A model generated the notes under the pieces. That model was not told the origin of the DNA and made no database searches. It saw nothing but the letters and a program-made list of their open reading frames with translations. Of a stretch of DNA of 64,000 nt, positions 8,025-16,735 are shown in pieces. Numbering within the stretch: position 1 is the stretch's first letter; every line of letters starts with the position of its first letter. Location: contig NZ_CP135275.1 of assembly GCF_032302195.1 (NCBI RefSeq), positions 3,844,001-3,908,000 of the forward strand, written 5' to 3'. The translations under genes and the position numbers were made by a program. Origin of the DNA: Paenibacillus sp. MMS20-IR301 (GTDB taxonomy: Bacteria; Bacillota; Bacilli; Paenibacillales; Paenibacillaceae).

Positions 8025-9161
8025 CTATTCCCCTTTTAATACAACTGCCGGTTCAATGCCAATGACGGTCCTGAGCGGAATTAACGAGGCCAGCCCGGCT
8101 ACCAGCAGCGACGCCAGGGTAACCAGCGGAATGACCGCCCAGCGGAAGGAGATCGGGGACTGAAACACGCTTTCTCCAATCACCTGTGCCAGCCCGTAAC
8201 CGAGGCCTAATCCGGCAAAAGTACCGGCCAGCGCCAGCACTGCCGCTTCACTTAAGAATTCCAGCGCCAGCGGTTTGTTCTGCGCCCCCAGCACCTTTTT
8301 GAGGGCGATCTCCGCTTTGCGCTCCATCACCATCGTCATCATCGTTGTGGCTACGCAAAGCAGCGTGGACAAGAGGATAATGGCTACAACAATGTAGACA
8401 AGCGAGCTGATTTTATCCAGCATAACTGCCTCTGAACTGGATATTTGCTTAATCGGGCTCAGCTTGAGCGCCGGATATCGATCAGTCACAGCTGCCGCCG
8501 CTGCCTCCAGCCCGTCCCCCGTTACACTGAAGTAAGCGGCGTTAGCCAGCTTCTCCTGATGGAACAGCTTTTGCGCATCCGTAAGGTTAATGAAGATCTG
8601 ATTGTCCTCCGTCCCGCCGCTGCTGATAATTCCCGTTACCGTCACCTGCTGTTCATTGCCTGTAACCGGGTCCTTCATCGGCAGCACTGTGCCGAGCTTA
8701 TAGCCAAGCTTCTCGGATACATCCTTGCCGACCATGGCAATCCCGGTAGCCTTCCGGTCCGTATTGATCTCGCCCGTGATTTCCCAGTAAGGCGTAATCT
8801 TCGGTATCTGGTCAAACCAGGTGCCTATTACCACCAGACGGCGTGTGTAAAAGTTAGCCAGCCCGTACAGATACGGGGTGTAGCCGACTATTTTATCCTC
8901 CGGAAAAATACCGGATATCTCCTGAACCACACTTTGCTCAAATACGCTGTCCTGCGCATCTTCACCGGGGGTCAGAATCAGATTCGCTCCATAGGAGCGG
9001 AATTCCATCCCCATCTTCACACTGATATCATAGTAGACACTAATCAGACCCGAAATGACCGCAGTGCCCACGATAATGGCAAACAGGGCAATCAGCATTC
9101 TTGATTTCCGTTTGCGGAATGAGCTCACCAGCATGGTCAGGAACATCCTTGACTTGCGCAT
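8025..9161 (-). CDS. FtsX/MacB-type ABC permease, iron system
   Basis: 378-aa membrane protein with the MacB arrangement: one N-terminal helix (about residues 17-40), a large extracytoplasmic domain and three C-terminal helices (about 255-375). The C-terminal FtsX motif KAEIALKKVLGAQ precedes helix 3. GGAGG lies before the ATG, and the gene is nine bases downstream of a paralogous permease, so the two probably form a heterodimer with the ATPase. Such proteins are mechanotransmitters rather than simple channels, so they may act on the P19 lipoprotein or a partner rather than carry iron directly (inference). Confidence 0.88.
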   Translation of the reverse strand: MRKSRMFLTMLVSSFRKRKSRMLIALFAIIVGTAVISGLISVYYDISVKMGMEFRSYGANLILTPGEDAQDSVFEQSVVQEISGIFPEDKIVGYTPYLYGLANFYTRRLVVIGTWFDQIPKITPYWEITGEINTDRKATGIAMVGKDVSEKLGYKLGTVLPMKDPVTGNEQQVTVTGIISSGGTEDNQIFINLTDAQKLFHQEKLANAAYFSVTGDGLEAAAAAVTDRYPALKLSPIKQISSSEAVMLDKISSLVYIVVAIILLSTLLCVATTMMTMVMERKAEIALKKVLGAQNKPLALEFLSEAAVLALAGTFAGLGLGYGLAQVIGESVFQSPISFRWAVIPLVTLASLLVAGLASLIPLRTVIGIEPAVVLKGE

Positions 9162-9170
9162 TATATCCTC

Positions 9171-10469
9171 CTATCTGCCGCCCCGCATGACATGGGCAGG
9201 GTGAAGCCGGATTACCATCCGCATGGCTGAATAGCTCCCGGCCAGAGTCAGGAGCACAGACAGCAGCAGCACCAGCGGAAGAACCAGACCCTTGAACGAA
9301 AGCGTAGTATCAAACACGGTACGGTCAATAATATATGCAAAGCCAAGCCCCGTGCCGTAACCGAGCAGCCCGCCTAGAATGCCTGAAATCACCGCCTCTG
9401 TCAAAAACAGTGCAAGAACCGCCGTCCCCTGTGCCCCGAGCGCCTTCATCAGCCCGATCTCCTTGCTGCGCTCCAGCACCTTTGTCGTCATGAGGCCCGA
9501 AATGCCAAGTCCCGAGCTGATCAATGCGGCAACGGTCAGGATCAGCATCAGCAGCTGTATTTTATTCAGAATAATCCCCTCAGATTCTGCTACCTGGCGG
9601 ATCACTTTGGCTTCCGTTCCGGGCAGCGCCTTCTCAATCTGATAAGCAATCGCACTGACATAGGCGGTACAATACCAGGTCTCATAGTCCTTGGCAGACA
9701 AGGTTTCCGGATTCAGCGCCGCCCGCCGGGCCAGTTCATTCTCCGGGGTGGTCAGCGCACTGACCTCCACCTTGCCCACTTTGCCGGAAAGGCCCAGCGC
9801 CTGCTGTAATGTGCTAAGGGGAACGTAAATTTTGTTATCATCCGTTCCGCCGCCGCTGACCACGCCGCTGACCTTGAGCGGAAGACTTGGCGCACTGCCT
9901 TTGGCTCCGACATCGACCTGGAGTGTCTGCCCCGGAGTAATCCCGAGCTGCCGGGCCAATCCGGCGCCAACCATCGCGCTGCCGCTCTCCTCATCATTCA
10001 CCCAGCTGCCTTCCACCTGCCACCAGGTTTTGAGCTGCGTTATGCCGGTATTAATCTGCTCACCTGTCGGCAGATCCAGCCGCTTGTTAAACCAGGTGCC
10101 CACTACCCCGACCGGATGGCTGATATCCGCCACAGTGGCAGTGGCCTCCAGATAGGGAGTGAACGCTACGATATTATAGGCCCAAAAAATCGTCTTAATC
10201 TTCGGCAGCTCAGTCTCCTCAATAAATTGCCGGTCCGCCAGCGGATTGAAGTCAATGCCGTCGATCTCAGCAGGCAAGGCATCCATTTTGGGAACTACCT
10301 GCAGATTGGCGCCGTATGTTTTCAATTCCCTGTTCATCTTGTCGCCTACATCCAGAGAAACATTCAGCATCGCGGTAGCGAGGGAAGCTCCAAACGCAAT
10401 CGTAATGATCAGCAGAAGCTTGCCTTTAAAGCCGACGGTAAATGCTTTGGCTAGCATTCTAGCAAACAT
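9171..10469 (-). CDS. FtsX/MacB-type ABC permease, iron system (larger paralogue)
   Basis: 432-aa homologue of the next gene with the same topology: helix at about residues 15-38, MacB-like periplasmic domain (with SAKDYETWYCTAYVSAIAY, containing a Cys), then three helices after about residue 300. The FtsX signature RSKEIGLMKALGAQG is intact. It follows the DUF2318 gene by 36 bases. Corresponds in position to Cj1661/Cj1662 of the Campylobacter P19 locus. The substrate assignment to iron rests on neighbours, not on this protein. Confidence 0.88.
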   Translation of the reverse strand: MFARMLAKAFTVGFKGKLLLIITIAFGASLATAMLNVSLDVGDKMNRELKTYGANLQVVPKMDALPAEIDGIDFNPLADRQFIEETELPKIKTIFWAYNIVAFTPYLEATATVADISHPVGVVGTWFNKRLDLPTGEQINTGITQLKTWWQVEGSWVNDEESGSAMVGAGLARQLGITPGQTLQVDVGAKGSAPSLPLKVSGVVSGGGTDDNKIYVPLSTLQQALGLSGKVGKVEVSALTTPENELARRAALNPETLSAKDYETWYCTAYVSAIAYQIEKALPGTEAKVIRQVAESEGIILNKIQLLMLILTVAALISSGLGISGLMTTKVLERSKEIGLMKALGAQGTAVLALFLTEAVISGILGGLLGYGTGLGFAYIIDRTVFDTTLSFKGLVLPLVLLLSVLLTLAGSYSAMRMVIRLHPAHVMRGGR

Positions 10470-10505
10470 GATTCCATCCCCAATCCATATAAAGCGGCTG
10501 TCACT

Positions 10506-11810
10506 TTAGTTGAACATATCTTCCTGATGAAAAGTATCCGTTTCCTTCTCCAGATCACAGCTGGCGATAATCAGATTGCCCTTATCCATCCGGTAGACCA
10601 GCGGAATCGGGTTACAGCCGCCCTCGAAGCCGATGGTCGGAATATTCATAATGACATCGCATTTGCGGCAGATGATCTTTCCGTTCTTCTGGTAATAGCC
10701 GGATGATCCGCATATTTTACAGGCATCGAACCCGACGCCGTACATCGTTTCCGACTTGCGGATAATAATGAAGCGGACCAGCGTTCCGTCTGCCGCCGTA
10801 TAGCCGAAGCGGTGAAGATTATGATCATCCACCTCTGCGGCGGGAATGACCACCTGATGCTCGGCATTCGGTGTGACCGGCTCGGCCGGGGACAATTCCA
10901 CCGTCTGGTTTGCAAGCACCGCCTCAACACCGAGCAGCACCGGAATCATCACCATCAGAGCAGCAGCGGCAGCCATCCAGCGTCTGCTGCTGCGCAGCCC
11001 TGCTTTGAATTTCCTGCGCACCGCCGGGTTCCATTCTCCGTTCATCACTTGCTTGTTCTTCATAGCATGCCAGAGAATCAGCACAGTCCACAGAAGCGCA
11101 GCCCCGAGCAGTACATACAGATACTTATCCATATTGTTAATGACCGGGATCAGAATCTTCATTGCCAGCGGTGTCAGCGGAAATACACCTCTGGCAAACA
11201 GAATCTGCACGACCGTGAACAGCTGATTCAGCATCAAAGCTGCCAGAAGCACGGCACTTCCTGCTAAGGAGCTGCGGACCGGCAACACCCTGGCGCTTCT
11301 GAGAAAGGACATCCCAAAGATGAAGCAGAGCAGCAGACCGAGTCCGCCGCCGGAGAACTTCAGCACCAGCTCCGTATTCACCACACTGTAGGTCTGGATA
11401 AAGATGCTGCTTGGAAACAAGAGAAGCCGCATCAGCGGCAGGATGGTCAGTGCTGCTGCCGAGATAACCGTAAATACGGTCTCTGCAGCAGCGCTATTCC
11501 ATTGAAGCTTCTTGAACCGCTTGCCCCCGGAACGCGGTCCCCGGAGTTCCCTGCTCATCCAGATCACCAGGAGGATTTCCAGTACGAAGCACAGGGCCAT
11601 CATCCAGCCGGTGAAGCTTTCCTTCTTCGGACCCGATACCTTCAGCGGGTACAGCACCAGCCAGCCGGCTGCTGCGGCGGCTCCAGCCCCCGCATATACC
11701 CATTTCACCAGCCGGAGCTTACCGGCATGCCGCAGCCAAATTATCATAACGGCTATTAGCAGCGCAGCTTCGAATCCGTTTCCCAGCATAATCGCAATCG
11801 CTTTTAACAA
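10506..11810 (-). CDS. DUF2318 Fe-S/metal membrane protein with an FTR1-like N-terminus
   Basis: 434-aa integral membrane protein with about eight helices and a C-terminal extracytoplasmic DUF2318 domain (about residues 310-430). That domain has the metal or redox motif CKICG, then CRKC and a further GGC. The first helix, GNGFEAALLIAVMIIWLRHAGK, resembles the FTR1 helix with REGFEA but lacks the Arg-Glu pair. The counterpart in Campylobacter is Cj1660. A role in electron transfer or metal handling for the ferrous transporter is plausible and unproven. The start is taken as TTG at 11810 with a weak ribosome site; ATG at 11789 is the alternative. Confidence 0.82.
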   Translation of the reverse strand: MLKAIAIMLGNGFEAALLIAVMIIWLRHAGKLRLVKWVYAGAGAAAAAGWLVLYPLKVSGPKKESFTGWMMALCFVLEILLVIWMSRELRGPRSGGKRFKKLQWNSAAAETVFTVISAAALTILPLMRLLLFPSSIFIQTYSVVNTELVLKFSGGGLGLLLCFIFGMSFLRSARVLPVRSSLAGSAVLLAALMLNQLFTVVQILFARGVFPLTPLAMKILIPVINNMDKYLYVLLGAALLWTVLILWHAMKNKQVMNGEWNPAVRRKFKAGLRSSRRWMAAAAALMVMIPVLLGVEAVLANQTVELSPAEPVTPNAEHQVVIPAAEVDDHNLHRFGYTAADGTLVRFIIIRKSETMYGVGFDACKICGSSGYYQKNGKIICRKCDVIMNIPTIGFEGGCNPIPLVYRMDKGNLIIASCDLEKETDTFHQEDMFN

Positions 11811-11852
11811 TGTATATTCACCACTCTGTCCCGGTTAACTTAACCGATGATC

Positions 11853-12482
11853 TTACCAGGTTCTTGGCACCCAAGGGAATTCCCAGGTCAAGCTGATCGG
11901 CTCTTGCCAGAAGCGGGCTTGCACGCCGGTAGCCTTATCTGTATGCAGCAGGTAGTCCATTTTCTCCGGCGATTCAATTACGTAGTTAAGAATGTAATCT
12001 CCCGCACCATCCAGCTTAACATTGGCGCCATAGTGTGCACCGTCCGAAGCATTCATCGGCATGAAGGTTCCTTCAGAAACCACCTTATCGGTGGACTTGG
12101 CCTTAATCTGATAATGAACGGTCAGGTAAGGGATAAACTCGCCGATTCCGAATCCGGTCTCATTGCCTTCCAGGGCAGCAATATCAGCCTCCAGGTGGAA
12201 GTCCGACTGGGCGGCTGCCAGTCCGGCCTTGTCCATAGGCTCCATATCTACCGGCTGCAGATAGAGGGCGCCAATCTTCATGCCTTCCACTTCCTGCTCT
12301 TCACCGATCGGGAATTCTTCAAAGGCAGGTGCTTCGTCAGCTGCTGCATTAACCTCTGTATTGTTAGCTGCGGCAGCCGAGTTGTTGCCTGCTGCGTTGT
12401 TGCCCGAGCTGCAGCCAACCAGGCTTGCGGATAAAGCCAGAATAATGCCTGTCATCAGTAAATAGCTTTGAACTTTCTTCAT
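11853..12482 (-). CDS. P19/Tp34 family iron-binding lipoprotein
   Basis: Extracytoplasmic metal-binding protein that presents iron to the FTR1 permease; the Campylobacter P19 family binds copper and iron as a dimer. The 209-aa product has a signal peptide with lipobox LVGC (Cys 24) and an Ala/Asn-rich linker, then the Tp34 beta-sandwich. Family hallmarks are GMKIGALYLQPVDMEPM, DFHLEADIAA, GEFIPYLTVHY and GTFMPMNASDGAHYGAN, which carry the Met, His and Glu ligands. The ATG at 12482 is preferred over 12488 because AGGGGTG is then eight bases away. Lipid anchoring replaces the periplasm of Gram-negative versions. Confidence 0.92.
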   Translation of the reverse strand: MKKVQSYLLMTGIILALSASLVGCSSGNNAAGNNSAAAANNTEVNAAADEAPAFEEFPIGEEQEVEGMKIGALYLQPVDMEPMDKAGLAAAQSDFHLEADIAALEGNETGFGIGEFIPYLTVHYQIKAKSTDKVVSEGTFMPMNASDGAHYGANVKLDGAGDYILNYVIESPEKMDYLLHTDKATGVQARFWQEPISLTWEFPWVPRTW

Positions 12483-12542
12483 TTCCATTACACCCCTATT
12501 AATATTTATAGTTTGTATGAAGCCTTATAACTTGTGTTAATA

Positions 12543-13766
12543 CTACCCTGCCGTATGTCCGCCTGCTGTACTTGCAGCTGCTTTACGGCCTGAGATCGCA
12601 TACCAGATGAGTCCGATTGCTGTAGCGAGCAGCAGCAGCCCCTGCGCAGCCAGACTCTCTACCGTCGGATAAATGCCGAAGAAGCTGATCACGGGGAATC
12701 CGAAAATTGAGGTTGCGCTGACCATCATCCCGGCCTGCAGCTCCGTCACCGCTTCGCCGGCGAAGACAAAGGCCAGATAGTACATCAGGATGCTTGTTCC
12801 GATGAAGAAAGGCTTCAGCGGAATACGCAAGCTGCCGTAACGGATAATGAGGAACACAGCCACGAGCGCCACAGCTCCGGCCAGGAAGCCAAGCCCGATC
12901 ATGCTGATGCCTGCACTGTCTTGTCCGCTCACCAGAGCCTGATAGAACAATACGGTCTCTGCACCCTCTCTATATACAGCCAGGAAGGCAGCGAACCACA
13001 AAGTCATGGTGTTACCCGTAGTTAATGAAGTCTGTATCTTGCCTTCAATATAATTCTTCCAGCGCTTCGCATCCGCTTTGCCGATCAGCCAGAAGCTCAT
13101 CGAGAACAGCACCGCCACCGCAATCAGCATCGTAATTCCTTCCAGGTTCTCCTGGCTGGCCCCGCTGATATTGAATAAATATTTCAGGCCGATGGCCGTC
13201 AGCACGCTTGCCCCCAGCGCTACTAAAGTGCTCTGATAGATGATTCTGACCTTCTGGGCGTTGCCTGACTTAATCAGATATGCGATGATTGCGGCGATAA
13301 CCAGTATCGCTTCAATGCCTTCTCTGAGGATAATTACCAGCGAGGATAAGAAAATCCCCCACGGGCTGCTGCTGGACTTGCTAAGTGCAGCCGCATCCTC
13401 ACGGAGCATGTCCACCAGCTCTGCCATCTGCTGCTTCACTTCAGCCTTAGACGCTCCGGCCGTCATCGACTTCCGGATCAGGCGGAACTCCTCTTCAATG
13501 ATGGCATTGCGTTTGGAGGAGATGCTGAATTTCACCGCCTTCTCCATCTGCCCGCTCTCATAAGGCCCGTAGTAGGCATCGTTCACCTGGTTCTTCGCCT
13601 CTGTGAGATCACCCTGCTCGTAGGTCTTAAGCGCCTGCTGCAAGGTATCTTCTATCTGGTCTACTACCTTGCGCCAATTGGCATCTGCAGCCTGTGCCTG
13701 TCCAGGCATAATCCACAACAGCAGCAGGATAATTACCAGCCCTTTACTCCATAATTGCCTGCGCAA
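12543..13766 (-). CDS. FTR1 family high-affinity iron permease (EfeU/cFtr1-like)
   Basis: Membrane permease that moves iron into the cell. A signal peptide (RRQLWSKGLVIILLLLW, cleavage after AQA) is followed by a helical extracellular domain (about residues 30-135) and seven membrane helices. Both FTR1 signatures are intact: REGIEA in the first membrane helix and REGAET later. TTG at 13766 behind AAAGGGGGG gives a clean signal peptide; an ATG at 13793 has no good ribosome site. It heads the operon with P19, DUF2318, two permeases and an ATPase. The promoter has an Fnr-type box and a Fur box, so anaerobic activation with iron repression is expected. Confidence 0.92.
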   Translation of the reverse strand: MRRQLWSKGLVIILLLLWIMPGQAQAADANWRKVVDQIEDTLQQALKTYEQGDLTEAKNQVNDAYYGPYESGQMEKAVKFSISSKRNAIIEEEFRLIRKSMTAGASKAEVKQQMAELVDMLREDAAALSKSSSSPWGIFLSSLVIILREGIEAILVIAAIIAYLIKSGNAQKVRIIYQSTLVALGASVLTAIGLKYLFNISGASQENLEGITMLIAVAVLFSMSFWLIGKADAKRWKNYIEGKIQTSLTTGNTMTLWFAAFLAVYREGAETVLFYQALVSGQDSAGISMIGLGFLAGAVALVAVFLIIRYGSLRIPLKPFFIGTSILMYYLAFVFAGEAVTELQAGMMVSATSIFGFPVISFFGIYPTVESLAAQGLLLLATAIGLIWYAISGRKAAASTAGGHTAG

Positions 13767-13819
13767 CCCGGTCCCCCCTTTTCTCTGAAACATAAACCTG
13801 CTATGCTATGGCAGGTAAT

Positions 13820-13834
13820 TGATAATGATTATCA
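13820..13834. promoter_or_regulatory. Fur box of the FTR1-P19 operon
   Basis: TGATAAT-G-ATTATCA, an exact match to the Bacillus 7-1-7 Fur box, 53 bases before the TTG start and just downstream of the predicted transcription start. Repression by Fur in iron-replete cells is expected. Confidence 0.9.
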
Positions 13835-13846
13835 TCTTCATTCTAC

Positions 13847-13859
13847 AGGCTTTATTGTA
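13847..13859 (-). promoter_or_regulatory. Predicted -10 box and start site of the iron operon
   Basis: TACAAT on the minus strand at 13859-13854 with a start expected near 13847. No good -35 hexamer is present at the proper distance, as is common in activator-dependent promoters. Confidence 0.5.
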
Positions 13860-13880
13860 AGAACTTTTTGCCGGGTGTTA

Positions 13881-13896
13881 TGTGACATTTATCACA
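13881..13896. promoter_or_regulatory. Fnr/CRP-type box upstream of the iron operon
   Basis: TGTGA-CATTTA-TCACA is a perfect TGTGA-N6-TCACA palindrome, the site used by Bacillus Fnr. Its centre is 41.5 bases upstream of the start predicted from TACAAT, the standard class II activator position. The rest of the 13767-14073 gap holds the Fur box and a terminator. Confidence 0.75.
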
Positions 13897-13982
13897 CTAT
13901 CTATATTTTTTTCAATTTTTTTGCCATATTTTCAATTTTCCAGAGCTATACTGCCGGAGACCGCACTGCTATAAAGCAGAAA

Positions 13983-14021
13983 CAGGATGCCCTTTCTCTA
14001 CTGGCGAGAAAAAGCATCCTG
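13983..14021 (-). terminator. Hairpin after the ABC-2 transporter operon
   Basis: CAGGATGC at 13983-13990 pairs with GCATCCTG at 14014-14021, with an inner CTTTCTC/GAGAAA stem; a short T-rich stretch follows on the minus strand, 53 bases after the permease stop. Confidence 0.55.
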
Positions 14022-14073
14022 CACTCAAGACCTGTTATAGAATTGAATTTATCACTTCACGGAATCTGTTAAC

Positions 14074-15213
14074 TCAGTGCATGTAGCGCCGCCGGAACAA
14101 GCTGACTCCCAGCAGGAAATAGCCTGCTGACAGCAGAACAAGCACAGTCAGCTCCGGCAGAATATCGCTGAAGCCGGCGCTGCTGATCAATATTTTATTC
14201 ATGGCACTCACTGCGTCAAGAGTCGGGATGAAGGTCAGCAGCTCGATCTCTTTGCCGAGCACCGTGAACAGCTTCACCGGCGGAACTTTGAAGAAGATTC
14301 CGGCCAGAAACATCATCGGCGTCACCACCACATTGCCGATGATGAAAGCCTCCAGTGAGGTTCGGCAGAAAGCGGCAATAATCAGGCCGATGCCGATAGC
14401 CGAGCAGGTAGCGATCAGGCTGACCAGATACGCGAGCATATACGAGCCTGAAGAAGAGAAGCCCAGTAAGCCGCTCGCTGCAAATACCATCGGCAGCATG
14501 ACTGCCGCAAGCAGCAATTGAGACAGACTGACGCCTGCGCAGAATTCAAGTGCCCGGACTCTGGATAATATGATCCGCTGAATCGTCCGGTTCTCCAGCT
14601 CCCGGGTCACCACCATAGAGCTCAGAATCAACAGGAAAAAGACGGAGAATACCATTAATCCGGGAGCCATATTCTCGAACTCCGACCTTACCTGCACTTC
14701 TCCGGTATCCTCATAGAGGAGCTGTACCGGATTCTCGGCCGGACCGTTGCTCCAGACGAAATTATGTATGTAATTCTCCACAAAACTGCTGATAAAGCTG
14801 TATTCCAGCCGGGCGGAATTGCCCAGCAGCTTCAGCTGCGCCGGCGTGGCCGGACCGCCATGCCCGCTGCTGCGGAGTGATTCGCTGAACCCGGGCGGAA
14901 TGTACAGATGGGCGTCAAACTCCCCTTTTCTTACCCCATCTAGCAGCTTATCCTGCTCATAGCGGACCTGAATGGTCTTGAACATCTGATTACCGTTCGG
15001 ATATCTGCTGCCGGCAATTTGCTGTACCAGACTGCCGCCCAGCGTCCCCTGATCCTCATCCGATACCGCCAGTGAGTAGGTATAGAAGCCTTGCCCGAAG
15101 GCCAGGCCGAAAATGACGATAAACAGAACCGGCGACAGAATGGTCAGGATAACCGCCTTATAGTCCCGGAACTGCTCGAGCATGCTTTTTTTGAATACAG
15201 CCCATATCCTCAT
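14074..15213 (-). CDS. ABC-2 type exporter permease
   Basis: 379-aa permease of the ABC2_membrane_3 (YhgE/LnrM-like) group. Topology is one N-terminal helix (about residues 20-42), a long extracellular domain to about 180 and five or six C-terminal helices. The start overlaps the ATPase stop (ATGA), indicating translational coupling. Members export drugs, lipids or lantibiotic-like peptides; the cargo here is unknown. Confidence 0.88.
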   Translation of the reverse strand: MRIWAVFKKSMLEQFRDYKAVILTILSPVLFIVIFGLAFGQGFYTYSLAVSDEDQGTLGGSLVQQIAGSRYPNGNQMFKTIQVRYEQDKLLDGVRKGEFDAHLYIPPGFSESLRSSGHGGPATPAQLKLLGNSARLEYSFISSFVENYIHNFVWSNGPAENPVQLLYEDTGEVQVRSEFENMAPGLMVFSVFFLLILSSMVVTRELENRTIQRIILSRVRALEFCAGVSLSQLLLAAVMLPMVFAASGLLGFSSSGSYMLAYLVSLIATCSAIGIGLIIAAFCRTSLEAFIIGNVVVTPMMFLAGIFFKVPPVKLFTVLGKEIELLTFIPTLDAVSAMNKILISSAGFSDILPELTVLVLLSAGYFLLGVSLFRRRYMH

Positions 15214-16136
15214 TCCCGCAGACTCCTTCCGGTCAGCTTGATGAACACATCCTCCAGCGTGCTCTGCCTTAATGTGAAGGTCAGCGGATTTCCGTACAGG
15301 GAGTTCAATTGGTCCAGAATGCGCGGAACGGCCCCGGCCAGGTGACTGCCGGTAATGGAGATACTCCGGTCCGTGAATTGCACAGCATACCCCGGTGAAT
15401 TCAATAGTGCAGTCTGCTGTATCTGCTCCGGATAGTAGATATCCAGCGTTTCCTCGGGCGCAATCATCTGCTGAAGCGCAGCCGGCGTGCCGCAGACAAG
15501 CACTTGTCCTTTGTCCATTACTGCCACTCTGGAGGACAAGCGCTCCGCCTCATCCATATTATGTGTTGTAAGCAGTACTGTTCCCGTTTCCGAGAGCGTC
15601 TTGATGAATTCTCTGACCAGTACCCTGCTCTGCGGATCAAGTCCAGCCTCCGGTTCATCCAGAATGATAAGCTCCGGATGATGAATGACTGACAGAATCA
15701 TATGCAGCCGTCTCTGCATGCCTCCGGATAAATTCTTCGCCAGTACCTTGCGCTTCTCCGCAAGCCCGACCTGCTCCAGCAGCAGAGCTGCGCGTTGCTT
15801 GAGCCGCTTCCGGTCCATCCTGTACATATCTCCGGCAAAATAAAGCTGTTCCTCGCAGGTTAACAGCGGCCACAGCTGCTTCTCCTGATGGCAGACGCCG
15901 ATTCTGCTGCTCCATGAGCGGCTGCCGCGAACAGGGCTGCCGTTCATTTCAATGCTCCCGTGATCCGGCTCCAGTATGCCGGCGATCAGATTAATCGCTG
16001 TTGTCTTGCCTGCGCCGTTCGGGCCGAGCAGGCTGAATATTTCGCCCCGCTTTACGCTAAAGGATAAACGGTCGACCGCTTTGAAGCGGCCGTAGCTTTT
16101 CTCCAGCGCCTTAAGTTCCAGTGCTGTTTCACTCAC
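15210..16136 (-). CDS. ABC exporter ATP-binding protein (CcmA/LnrL-like)
   Basis: 308-aa ATPase partner of the ABC-2 permease. Walker A GPNGAGKTT, signature LSGGMQRRL, Walker B LIILDEPEAGLDP and switch H in TTHNMDEAE are present in the first 220 residues; the last 80 residues are the usual C-terminal extension of drug-exporter ATPases. GTG start at 16136 behind AGGAGTG. An inverted repeat about 35 bases upstream may be an operator. Confidence 0.9.
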   Translation of the reverse strand: MSETALELKALEKSYGRFKAVDRLSFSVKRGEIFSLLGPNGAGKTTAINLIAGILEPDHGSIEMNGSPVRGSRSWSSRIGVCHQEKQLWPLLTCEEQLYFAGDMYRMDRKRLKQRAALLLEQVGLAEKRKVLAKNLSGGMQRRLHMILSVIHHPELIILDEPEAGLDPQSRVLVREFIKTLSETGTVLLTTHNMDEAERLSSRVAVMDKGQVLVCGTPAALQQMIAPEETLDIYYPEQIQQTALLNSPGYAVQFTDRSISITGSHLAGAVPRILDQLNSLYGNPLTFTLRQSTLEDVFIKLTGRSLRE

Positions 16137-16170
16137 GCTCTCACTCCTGAATGGTTATCGTACAGCCTCA

Positions 16171-16191
16171 TGCAAATTCAACAAATTTGCA
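16171..16191. promoter_or_regulatory. Inverted repeat upstream of the ABC-2 operon
   Basis: TGCAAATT-CAACA-AATTTGCA, eight perfect base pairs on each side of a five-base centre, located between the ATPase start and a minus-strand TATAAC -10-like element. This suggests a dimeric repressor site. Confidence 0.5.
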
Positions 16192-16249
16192 ATCATTGTT
16201 ATATTATCCCATTTCAGCGGATGAGTCTGTGATCATATTCCCCCTAATA

Positions 16250-16735
16250 CTACTGCTTATCTTCTGCAGGAATATCCGGCAGCAAAGGTCTTCCTTCCGG
16301 GTATGCACTTTGATTCTGCTGATCGCCGATCCATACTTGTCCGTCTTCGCCCGCTTCTTTTTTCCAGATGGGGACGATTTGCTTAATCCGGTCAATTACA
16401 TATTCATTCGCTTCATATGCAGCTTTGCGGTGCGGGGAGGATACAGCGATGACAACGGCAATATCCGTAATCTCAAGCTTGCCGATCCGGTGCGTAACCG
16501 CCACCATCGTATCCGGCCAGCGCTCGCTCACCTCCTGCCCGATCCGCTCCAGCTGGGTTACAGCCATGAACGGATAAGCCTCATACTCAAGATATAAGGT
16601 CCGCTTCCCCTGTGTGAACTCCCGCACAGTGCCCAGGAACAGCGTAATCGCTCCGGCTTCTCTCCGCAGCACCTTATCGGATATCTCCTGGGGGATAATC
16701 GGCTTGTCTGTAATTTCAAATAATGAACTGCTCAT
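16250..16735 (-). CDS. moaE: Molybdopterin synthase catalytic subunit
   Basis: Converts precursor Z (cPMP) to molybdopterin using sulfur from MoaD-thiocarboxylate. The 161-aa protein shows the MoaE core: GAITLFLGTVR, the VTHRIGKLEITDIAVVIAVSS strand with AHR-like residues and the active-site Lys in PIWKKE. The C-terminal 20 residues are an extension. Its ATG overlaps the mobA stop, so the two are coupled in mobB-mobA-moaE. No moaD is visible nearby, so the sulfur carrier must be encoded elsewhere. Confidence 0.93.
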   Translation of the reverse strand: MSSSLFEITDKPIIPQEISDKVLRREAGAITLFLGTVREFTQGKRTLYLEYEAYPFMAVTQLERIGQEVSERWPDTMVAVTHRIGKLEITDIAVVIAVSSPHRKAAYEANEYVIDRIKQIVPIWKKEAGEDGQVWIGDQQNQSAYPEGRPLLPDIPAEDKQ

